From NCBI GenBank assembly GCA_021845705.1, contig JAJZVJ010000217.1, positions 1 through 5,180 of the forward strand: a DNA stretch of 5,180 bases, read 5' to 3'. The notes beneath the pieces were generated by a model. The model was not told the DNA's origin and did no database searches. It worked only from the letters and a program-made list of their open reading frames with translations. Positions 1 through 5,180 of this stretch are shown here, one piece after another (positions within the stretch are counted from its first letter, which is position 1; each line of letters opens with the position of its first letter). A program made the position numbers and the translations under genes. Source of the DNA: a bacterium (lineage in GTDB: Bacteria > Elusimicrobiota > Elusimicrobia > Elusimicrobiales > UBA9959).

Positions 1-481
1 CGATGTGGGCCTCGCGGAGATTAAAAAGCGGATAAAGGCCCCGCTCTCCGGGCTGAAGTTCGCGCCTTACTACGGCTGCCAGGTGGTGCGGCCCTACGCC
101 ACCTTCGACGACCAGCACGACCCGGTGAGCATGGACAAGCTTATCGCCGCCTCCGGCGCGGAATGCGTGCCCTGGCCCATGAAGACCCGCTGCTGCGGCG
201 GCAGCCTTACCGGCACCGTGCCGGAGGCCGGCCTGAGACTGGCTTATATCATCCTTAAAGAGGCCAAAAAGCGCGGCGCGCAGGCCATAGTAACGCCCTG
301 CCCGCTCTGCCAGTTCAACCTGGACGGCTACCAGGACCAGATAGCGTACAAATACGAGAGGGTGGATATCCCCGTGCTTTACTTTACGCAGGTGCTGGGG
401 CTCGCCATGGGCCTGAGCCCCAAGGAACTCGGGATAAAGCGCGGCATTATTTCTGCGGAAGCAGTACTGGCGGGGAGGTAA
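1..481 (+). CDS. hdrB: Heterodisulfide reductase subunit B, C-terminal part (5' truncated by window edge)
   Basis: HdrB is the catalytic subunit that reduces a disulfide (CoM-S-S-CoB in methanogens; often an unknown substrate elsewhere) at two non-cubane [4Fe-4S] clusters held by CCG domains. About 159 residues are visible, in frame from base 2 to the TAA at 479-481. This is roughly the second half of the usual ~300-residue protein and carries the second CCG domain. Numbering from the codon at 5-7, the ligand pattern is C25 (YYGCQ), the CC pair C63-C64 (RCCGG) and C99-x2-C102 (PCPLCQFNLD), with about 37 and 34 residues between. C54 is an additional cysteine. The reading frame is already open at base 1, so the GTG at 5 is not the start. 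The gene ends 2 nt before hdrA, and the hdrA ribosome-binding site lies in its last codons. The CCG family is also used in glycolate oxidase and succinate dehydrogenase-like proteins, but the adjacent hdrA and mvh genes make HdrB the clear choice. Confidence 0.93.
   Translation, partial: DVGLAEIKKRIKAPLSGLKFAPYYGCQVVRPYATFDDQHDPVSMDKLIAASGAECVPWPMKTRCCGGSLTGTVPEAGLRLAYIILKEAKKRGAQAIVTPCPLCQFNLDGYQDQIAYKYERVDIPVLYFTQVLGLAMGLSPKELGIKRGIISAEAVLAGR
472..479 (+). promoter_or_regulatory. Shine-Dalgarno sequence for hdrA
   Basis: GGGGAGGT lies inside the last codons and stop of hdrB; its GGAGG core ends 5 nt before the ATG at 484. It supports that ATG as the hdrA start and suggests translational coupling with hdrB. 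Confidence 0.75.
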
Positions 482-483
482 AT

Positions 484-2490
484 ATGACCGGGAATACGGA
501 AAAACATGATGGTTTGCCCCGCGTAGGTTTTTATATCTGCCATTGCGGCACTAATATAGCCGGCACCATAGACGTGGCCGACGTGCGCAAATACGCCGAG
601 GGCCTGCCGGGCGTGGCGATAGCGCGCGATTATAAATACATGTGCTCGGACCCCGGCCAGGAGATGATAGCCGCCGATATAAAAAAGCATAAGCTGGAGC
701 GCCTGGTGGTAGCCGCCTGCTCGCCCAACCTGCACGAGGAAACCTTCCGCAAAGCCGCGGCCAGGGGCGGGCTTAACCCGTTCTATTTCCAGATGGTGAA
801 CATCCGGGAGCACGCCTCCTGGGTGCATACCGATAAACTGGCCGCCACGCGGAAGGTAAAAGACCTGTCGCGCGCCGCTATCGCCCGGGTGCGCTTTCAC
901 CACGCGCTGGACAAGCAGCGCGTGCCCGTGGACCCGAACGTGCTGGTGGTGGGCGGGGGGATCGCCGGCATACACGCGGCGCTGACGCTCGCCAACGCTG
1001 GCAAGCAGGTGACCCTTGTGGAGAAGGAAGCCACCATCGGCGGGCATATGGCCCTGTTCGACAAGACCTTCCCCACGCTGGACTGCGCGGCCTGCATCCT
1101 TACGCCTAAAATGTCCGCGGTAAAATCCCACCCGAACATTAAACTTTGGACCTATTCGGAGGTGGAGAAGGTGGAGGGCTACGTCGGGAACTACAAAGTG
1201 CAGGTAAAGCGCAAGCCGCGCTACGTGGACGAGGACCTCTGCGTGGGCTGCATGGAGTGCATAGACGCCTGCGTCTTCAAAGAGCCCAAGTTCAGGGACA
1301 AGTTCAACCAGGGGCTCGGCAAGCGCAAGCCGGTGTACATAGATTTCCCGCAGGCCACGCCGAAGGTGGTGCTGGTGGACCCGGAGACCTGCATCCAGCT
1401 TAAGACGGGGAAATGCAAGAAATCCTGCGCCGAAGTGTGCGACCGTAAAGCGTTCAACTTCGAGCAGAAAGAAAAAATAGAGGAAATAAAAGTGGGCGCC
1501 ATAGTGCTGGCCACCGGCTTTAAGACGTACGACGCGGGGCGCGACCCCAATTACGGCTACGGCCGCTACCCGGGCGTGTATACCGCGCTCGAGGTGGAGC
1601 GGCTGGTCAACGCTTCGGGCCCCACTTCCGGCGAAGTGGTGCTGCGCGACGGGAAACACCCCAAAGCGGTGGGTATAGTGCACTGCGTGGGCTCGCGCGA
1701 CGATAAGAGCAACAAGTGGTGCTCGCGCGTGTGCTGCATGTACTCGCTCAAGCTTGCGCACCTGATAAAGGAGCATACCGGCGCGGAAGTGTATAACTTC
1801 TACATAGACATGCGGGCCCCCGGCAAGGCGTACGAGGAATTTTACGACAAGCTGCTCAGCGAAGGGGTGCATTTCGTCCGCGGGCGCGTTTCCGACGTGA
1901 CCGACTGGGCCATGACCCCGGAGGAAGAGGGCAGACTGGTCATCCGCGTGGAGGACACGCTGGCCGGCTTCGTGCGCCGCATCCCGGTGGACATGGTGGT
2001 GCTTTCCACGGGTCTCGAGCCGCAGGCGGACGCCCAGGAAGTGCGCCGCCGCTTCAATATAGGCTGCGGCACGGAGGGGTTCTTCCAGGAGCGGCATCCG
2101 AAGCTCGCCCCGGTGAACACCTTCACCGAAGGCGTGTTCATCGCCGGCGGCTGCCAGGCGCCGCGCGATATCCCGGACACGGTGGCGCAGGCCGGGGCCG
2201 CCGCGGCCGAGGCGCTGGCGCTCATAGACGCCGGCTTCGTGGAGCTGGAGCCCAATACTTCTCACATAGCGGCGGAGGAGTGCTCCGGCTGCAAGACCTG
2301 CGTGCCGCTCTGCCCTTATTCGGCCATAAGCATGGAGAAGGCCGGGGAGAACGCGAAGGCGGTCATCAACGAAGTCCTTTGCAAAGGCTGCGGGGTCTGC
2401 GCGGCGGCCTGCCCGTCCGGCTCCATAAAGCAGAACCTGTTCAGCGACGACGAGATCTTCAGCGAGATAGAAGGAGTGTTGACGAAATGA
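484..2490 (+). CDS. hdrA: Heterodisulfide reductase subunit A, flavin-based electron-bifurcating subunit
   Basis: HdrA carries the bifurcating FAD and is the scaffold between hydrogenase and HdrBC. The 668 residues match the short HdrA form, not the longer MvhD-fused HdrA. Domains in order: N-terminal HdrA domain (about 11-145) with CHCGTNI (C19, C21), C54 (MCSDPGQ) and C79; FAD Rossmann fold with GGGIAG at 157-162, E180 and IGGHM at 185-189; DCAAC at 200-204; an inserted ferredoxin domain with C253/C256/C259/C263 and C303/C311/C315/C319; the second part of the FAD domain with LATG at 342-345; the HdrA signature HCVGSRD...CSRVCC (C401, C413, C417, C418), which in the solved methanogen complex ligates an additional [4Fe-4S] cluster; and a C-terminal ferredoxin with C600/C603/C606/C610 and C633/C636/C639/C643. 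No in-frame TGA occurs, so it is a selenium-free version. Both cysteine pairs in the inserted domain deviate slightly from canonical ferredoxin motifs. The stop overlaps the mvhD start (ATGA). Confidence 0.97.
   Translation: MTGNTEKHDGLPRVGFYICHCGTNIAGTIDVADVRKYAEGLPGVAIARDYKYMCSDPGQEMIAADIKKHKLERLVVAACSPNLHEETFRKAAARGGLNPFYFQMVNIREHASWVHTDKLAATRKVKDLSRAAIARVRFHHALDKQRVPVDPNVLVVGGGIAGIHAALTLANAGKQVTLVEKEATIGGHMALFDKTFPTLDCAACILTPKMSAVKSHPNIKLWTYSEVEKVEGYVGNYKVQVKRKPRYVDEDLCVGCMECIDACVFKEPKFRDKFNQGLGKRKPVYIDFPQATPKVVLVDPETCIQLKTGKCKKSCAEVCDRKAFNFEQKEKIEEIKVGAIVLATGFKTYDAGRDPNYGYGRYPGVYTALEVERLVNASGPTSGEVVLRDGKHPKAVGIVHCVGSRDDKSNKWCSRVCCMYSLKLAHLIKEHTGAEVYNFYIDMRAPGKAYEEFYDKLLSEGVHFVRGRVSDVTDWAMTPEEEGRLVIRVEDTLAGFVRRIPVDMVVLSTGLEPQADAQEVRRRFNIGCGTEGFFQERHPKLAPVNTFTEGVFIAGGCQAPRDIPDTVAQAGAAAAEALALIDAGFVELEPNTSHIAAEECSGCKTCVPLCPYSAISMEKAGENAKAVINEVLCKGCGVCAAACPSGSIKQNLFSDDEIFSEIEGVLTK
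2471..2476 (+). promoter_or_regulatory. Shine-Dalgarno sequence for mvhD
   Basis: AAGGAG lies 10 nt upstream of the ATG at 2487, within the last codons of hdrA. It decides the mvhD start. The same frame is open further upstream to about 2280, but that part is out of frame with hdrA's well-conserved C-terminal ferredoxin and has no family similarity. Confidence 0.7.
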
Positions 2491-2984
2491 CCGAAAAATT
2501 CGAACCCAGAATAGTGGCGTTCTTCTGCAACTGGTGCACCTATACGGCGGCGGACCTCGCGGGCGTTTCGCGCCTGAAATACGCCCCCAACGTGCGCGTA
2601 ATACGCGTGATGTGCTCCGGCCGCGTGGACCCGCAGTTCGTGCTGGACGCCTTCGCGCGCGGCGCGGACGGGGTGCTGCTGGGCGGCTGCCACCCGGGCG
2701 ACTGCCATTACGCGGAGGGCAATTATAAAACGCTGCGCCGCATGCGCATGCTGGAGCGGATGCTTAAGGGCATGGGGATCTACGACGGGCGCTTCCGCCT
2801 TGAATGGATCTCCGGGGCCGAGGGCGACAAGGTGCGCGCGGTGGTGAACGAGATAACGGAAAAAGTGCGCGCGCTGGGGCCGCTGGATATGCCGGGGAAG
2901 TTCAAGGAATGGGACAAGGAAATAGAGGAACTCGAAGCGCATATAAACCAGGGCGGCCCCAGGAAGGAGAAGCTCCATGTCTGA
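2487..2984 (+). CDS. mvhD: F420-non-reducing hydrogenase iron-sulfur subunit D ([2Fe-2S] adaptor to HdrA)
   Basis: MvhD is the small [2Fe-2S] protein that passes electrons from the hydrogenase (or in some organisms a formate dehydrogenase) to the FAD of HdrA. The 165-residue protein begins MTEKFEPRIVAFFCNWCTYT and has the family cysteines C14 and C17 (FCNWC), C43 (VMCSGRVDP) and C68/C73 (GGCHPGDCHY). Four of these five presumably hold the cluster. Typical MvhD proteins are about 130-150 residues; the additional length here is a charged tail from about residue 135 (KFKEWDKEIEELEAHINQ), probably helical. Start choice: the ATG at 2487 overlaps the hdrA stop in an ATGA junction, has an AAGGAG 10 nt upstream, and matches where the family's conserved sequence begins. 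It ends 8 nt into mvhG. Placement directly between hdrA and mvhG fits its physical role as the bridge between the two modules. Confidence 0.95.
   Translation: MTEKFEPRIVAFFCNWCTYTAADLAGVSRLKYAPNVRVIRVMCSGRVDPQFVLDAFARGADGVLLGGCHPGDCHYAEGNYKTLRRMRMLERMLKGMGIYDGRFRLEWISGAEGDKVRAVVNEITEKVRALGPLDMPGKFKEWDKEIEELEAHINQGGPRKEKLHV
2964..2976 (+). promoter_or_regulatory. Shine-Dalgarno sequence for mvhG, partly in a small hairpin
   Basis: AAGGAG at 2964-2969 lies 7 nt before the ATG at 2977, within the last codons of mvhD. Bases 2966-2969 (GGAG) can pair with 2973-2976 (CTCC) across a 3-nt loop, so the ribosome-binding site could be partly masked until ribosomes finishing mvhD open it. The motif is directly visible; a masking role is inference, and a 4-bp stem is weak. 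Confidence 0.55.
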
Positions 2985-3942
2985 CAAACCCGCTGTTGCT
3001 TTCTATTGGTGCGCGTCGTGCGGCGGCTGCGAAGAGGCCGTGGTGGACCTGGCCGAGGATATCCTGAAGGTGGTGGAGGCCGTGGATATAGTGCTCTGGC
3101 CGGTGGCGATGGACTTTAAAAAGTCCGATATCGAAGCGCGGCCGGACAAATCCATAGCGGCCGCTTTCATTAACGGCGCGGTGCGCACCTCCGAGCAGGA
3201 GGAATGGGCGCGCCTGTTGAGGAAGAAAAGCCGGGTGGTGGTCTCTTTCGGCGCTTGCGCTAATTCCGGCGGCATCCCGGCCCTGGCCAACCAGTTCGGC
3301 AAGGAGCAGATCCTTAAATATGTCTACGAGGACTGCCCCGGTGTGGACAATCCGGGCAAAACCCGCCCGAAGGTAAAGAGCGTGGACGAGGGGCGCGTGC
3401 TTACCCTGCCGGAACTGCACGGGATGGTGCGCTCGCTGGACCAGGTGATAGACGTCGAATATTATCTTCCCGGCTGCCCGCCCACGCCCAAGCTTATAAT
3501 GGCCGCGGTGCAGGCTCTGCTTGCGGGCAAGCTCCCGCCCAAGGGAACGGTGCTTTCGCCCGACATCGCGCTCTGCGAGGAGTGCAGGCGGAAGGATTCC
3601 AAGCCGTCCGACCTCTCCCTTACCGGCTTCAAGCGCCCCCACCAGGTGCAGATAGACCCGGAGAAATGCCTGCTTGCGCAGGGGCTGGTCTGCATGGGCC
3701 CGGCTACGCGCGGCGGCTGCGAAGCGCTCTGCCCCGGGGGGAACATGCCCTGTACCGGCTGTTTCGGGCCCACTTCAAGGGTGAAAGACCAGGGCGCTAA
3801 ATTCGTTTCTTCTGTTTTCTCCAATATAGCCCCGAAAGACGAAAAAGGAATAGACGCCGTCCTGGACGGCATTCCGGACCCCATCGGGACTTTCTACCGC
3901 TACGGCCTTTCCAAGAGCCTGCTGCGGCGCAAGCTAAACTAG
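2977..3942 (+). CDS. mvhG: F420-non-reducing [NiFe]-hydrogenase small subunit (group 3c)
   Basis: MvhG is the electron-transfer subunit of the Mvh hydrogenase, carrying clusters that link the NiFe site in MvhA to MvhD. The 321 residues fit the family (about 300). The N-terminal half is the NADH:ubiquinone oxidoreductase 20 kDa-like fold with the proximal-cluster ligands: C15-x2-C18 in WCASCGGCEEAVVD, C94 in FGACANSGG and C167 in LPGCPPTP. The C-terminal half has eight more cysteines suited to two further [4Fe-4S] clusters: C200, C203, C231, C239, C248, C252, C259 and C262. C12 is an additional cysteine immediately before the proximal motif. There is no twin-arginine signal, consistent with a cytoplasmic group 3 enzyme. 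The ATG at 2977 overlaps the mvhD stop by 8 nt and has a strong Shine-Dalgarno sequence. FrhG-type (F420-reducing) small subunits are related, but the mvhD and hdrA neighbours and the absence of an frhB gene here favour MvhG. Confidence 0.95.
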   Translation: MSDKPAVAFYWCASCGGCEEAVVDLAEDILKVVEAVDIVLWPVAMDFKKSDIEARPDKSIAAAFINGAVRTSEQEEWARLLRKKSRVVVSFGACANSGGIPALANQFGKEQILKYVYEDCPGVDNPGKTRPKVKSVDEGRVLTLPELHGMVRSLDQVIDVEYYLPGCPPTPKLIMAAVQALLAGKLPPKGTVLSPDIALCEECRRKDSKPSDLSLTGFKRPHQVQIDPEKCLLAQGLVCMGPATRGGCEALCPGGNMPCTGCFGPTSRVKDQGAKFVSSVFSNIAPKDEKGIDAVLDGIPDPIGTFYRYGLSKSLLRRKLN

Positions 3943-3945
3943 GAG
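3941..3945 (+). promoter_or_regulatory. Shine-Dalgarno sequence for mvhA
   Basis: AGGAG overlaps the mvhG stop codon and sits 7 nt before the ATG at 3953, supporting that start. The 10-nt gap between mvhG and mvhA is the longest non-coding stretch in the window. Confidence 0.7.
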
Positions 3946-3952
3946 CACTACC

Positions 3953-5180
3953 ATGGACAAGACAGCCCAGAAAGTTTGGAACCAGGCCCACCAGCAGGCT
4001 AATTCCGGCCGGCGCACCGTTTCAATAGACCCCATCACCCGCCTGGAAGGCCACGGCAAGATAGAGATCTTTTTGAACGACCAGGGCAACGTGGACAGGG
4101 CGTACCTGCAGATACCCGAACTGCGCGGCTTCGAGGTGTTCTGCCAGGGCCGGCCCGCCGAGGATATGCCGCAGCTCACTTCGCGCATCTGCGGGGTGTG
4201 CCCCACCGCGCACCATATGGCCGCGGCCAAGGCGCTGGACGACCTTTACGGGGTGGAATGCCACCCGGCCGGCCGCAAGATCCGCGAGCTGGTCTATAAC
4301 GCTTTCATGCTGGAGGACCACGCGCTGCACGTGTATATCCTGGGCGGCCCCGACTTCATTGTCGGTCCCGACGCGCCGAAAGAACTGCGCAACGTGCTGG
4401 GGGTGATAGGCAAGGTGGGCCTGGACGTGGGAAAACGGGTCATCTCCATGCGCCGCCGCATCCGCGAAATAATAAATTACGCCGGCGGCAAGGTGATACA
4501 CCCCGTCATGGGCCTGCCCGGCGGCGTGGCTAAGGGCATCTCTTCTTCGGAACTTCCCAGGTTCAAGGAAATAGCCAAAGACGGCCTCGAGTTCGCCAGG
4601 TTCACCCTGCAGGTGTTCCACGATATCGTTTTAAAGAACGACGCTTACGTGAAGCTTATCACCTCGGACGCGTTCACGCATAGAACGTACTATATGGGCC
4701 TGGTGGACAAAAAGAACCTGCTGAACTTCTACGACGGGGAGATCCGTGTGGTAACTCCGGAAGGGAGCGAGTACGCCAGGTTCCCGGTGCGGGATTACCT
4801 GGAACACGTCTCGGAACACGTCGAGCCTTGGAGTTACATAAAGTTCCCTTTCCTTAAAAAAGCCGGCTGGAAAGGCTTCGTGGAGGGCGGGGCCAGCGGG
4901 GTTTACGCGGTGGCCCCCATGGCGCGCCTCAACGCCGCCGAAGGGATGGCTACCCCGGAAGCCCAGAAAGCTTATGAGGAATATTTCAAAACGCTGGGCG
5001 GCAGGCCGGTGCACCACACCCTGGCCAACCACTGGGCGCGCGTGGTGGAGATGCTGCAGGCGGCCGAGCGCATGGTGGAACTGGTGAACGACCCGGAGAT
5101 AATAAGCGGAGAATTCCGCAATATCCCGGTCAAGACCCCGAAATTCGGGGTCGGCGTGGTGGAAGCCCCGCGCGGCACCC
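3953..5180 (+). CDS. mvhA: F420-non-reducing [NiFe]-hydrogenase large subunit (group 3c), 3' truncated by window edge
   Basis: MvhA holds the NiFe(CN)2CO site that splits H2. The frame is open from the ATG at 3953 to the last base (409 full codons); family members are about 420-480 residues, so only the C-terminal end is missing. Visible motifs: RLEGHG (R30, E32, H34) near the N terminus; the L1 motif RICGVCPTAHH, with NiFe ligands C80 and C83 and H87; HPVMGLPGG at 183-191; EHVEPWSY, usual in Mvh-type large subunits; and the conserved EAPRGT at 404-409, where the window stops. The C-terminal motif DPCxxCxxH, with the other two NiFe cysteines and the maturation cleavage site, must lie downstream and cannot be checked. 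In methanogens a polyferredoxin gene (mvhB) often follows mvhA; whether one follows here is not visible. The frame is free of stops and shows the same codon use as its neighbours. Confidence 0.95.
   Translation, partial: MDKTAQKVWNQAHQQANSGRRTVSIDPITRLEGHGKIEIFLNDQGNVDRAYLQIPELRGFEVFCQGRPAEDMPQLTSRICGVCPTAHHMAAAKALDDLYGVECHPAGRKIRELVYNAFMLEDHALHVYILGGPDFIVGPDAPKELRNVLGVIGKVGLDVGKRVISMRRRIREIINYAGGKVIHPVMGLPGGVAKGISSSELPRFKEIAKDGLEFARFTLQVFHDIVLKNDAYVKLITSDAFTHRTYYMGLVDKKNLLNFYDGEIRVVTPEGSEYARFPVRDYLEHVSEHVEPWSYIKFPFLKKAGWKGFVEGGASGVYAVAPMARLNAAEGMATPEAQKAYEEYFKTLGGRPVHHTLANHWARVVEMLQAAERMVELVNDPEIISGEFRNIPVKTPKFGVGVVEAPRGT

Noticed and set aside
5..7. GTG as a start codon for the first gene
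   Set aside because: The frame is open upstream to the window edge, and the visible protein starts in the middle of HdrB, so the true start lies outside the window.
379..2265. Long minus-strand open frame (628 codons) opposite hdrA
   Set aside because: Its translation is rich in His, Arg, Ala and Val with no recognisable domain. It is what the complement of GC-rich hdrA codons produces, whereas hdrA has full-length family motifs and a ribosome-binding site.
2280..2486. Upstream extension of the mvhD frame
   Set aside because: It overlaps the conserved C-terminal ferredoxin of hdrA in another frame, has no family similarity, and the ATG at 2487 has its own Shine-Dalgarno sequence.
2902..3642. 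Minus-strand open frames opposite mvhG, and similar ones opposite mvhD and mvhA
   Set aside because: Low-complexity shadows of GC-rich coding sequence without recognisable domains. The plus-strand genes explain the region completely.
4350..4365. Inverted repeat CCGAC-TTCATT-GTCGG
   Set aside because: Only 5 bp of stem, inside the mvhA coding sequence, with no T-run and no nearby gene boundary. It is at a level expected by chance in GC-rich DNA.
4801..4822. Tandem 10-base direct repeat GGAACACGTC with 12-nt period
   Set aside because: It encodes EHV-S-EHV-E within mvhA, and EHVEPWS is a normal conserved segment of Mvh-type large subunits. The repeat is most simply codon reuse, not a regulatory or recombination site.

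Overview
The window is one stretch of a tightly packed operon, all genes on the + strand, encoding most of an electron-bifurcating [NiFe]-hydrogenase/heterodisulfide reductase complex (MvhADG-HdrABC type, group 3c hydrogenase). In order it holds: the 3' end of hdrB (1-481), complete hdrA (484-2490), complete mvhD (2487-2984), complete mvhG (2977-3942) and the 5' part of mvhA (3953-5180, open at the window edge). Junctions are +2, -4, -8 and +10 nt, each start has a purine-rich Shine-Dalgarno sequence, and no promoter, terminator, RNA gene, mobile element or CRISPR array is visible. No stretch longer than 10 nt lies outside a gene.

From the families involved, the genes should work as follows. 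MvhA (NiFe site) oxidises H2. Electrons pass through the iron-sulfur clusters of MvhG and the [2Fe-2S] protein MvhD to the FAD of HdrA, where they are bifurcated. One goes to a low-potential acceptor (ferredoxin) through the HdrA ferredoxin domains, and the other to a high-potential disulfide acceptor at HdrB. HdrC, normally the link between HdrA and HdrB, is not in the window and may lie upstream of hdrB. The complex is expected to be cytoplasmic; no signal peptides or membrane segments are seen.

Organism: an anaerobe with a GC-rich genome (roughly 60% by eye) in which the isoleucine codon AUA is not avoided (11 AUA, 12 AUC and 1 AUU in the mvhA fragment). This argues against typical Proteobacteria. 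It would suit an uncultivated bacterial phylum (for example Elusimicrobiota-like) or a GC-rich archaeon (for example Methanomassiliicoccales-like); the window alone does not decide. Methanogenesis cannot be inferred, because Mvh-Hdr modules also occur in non-methanogens, where the HdrB substrate is often unknown.

I see no unprecedented system here. The points worth a second look are the full co-linear arrangement of the Mvh and Hdr parts, small departures in the HdrA and MvhG cysteine motifs, a start hairpin at mvhG, and one strong intragenic hairpin in hdrA.
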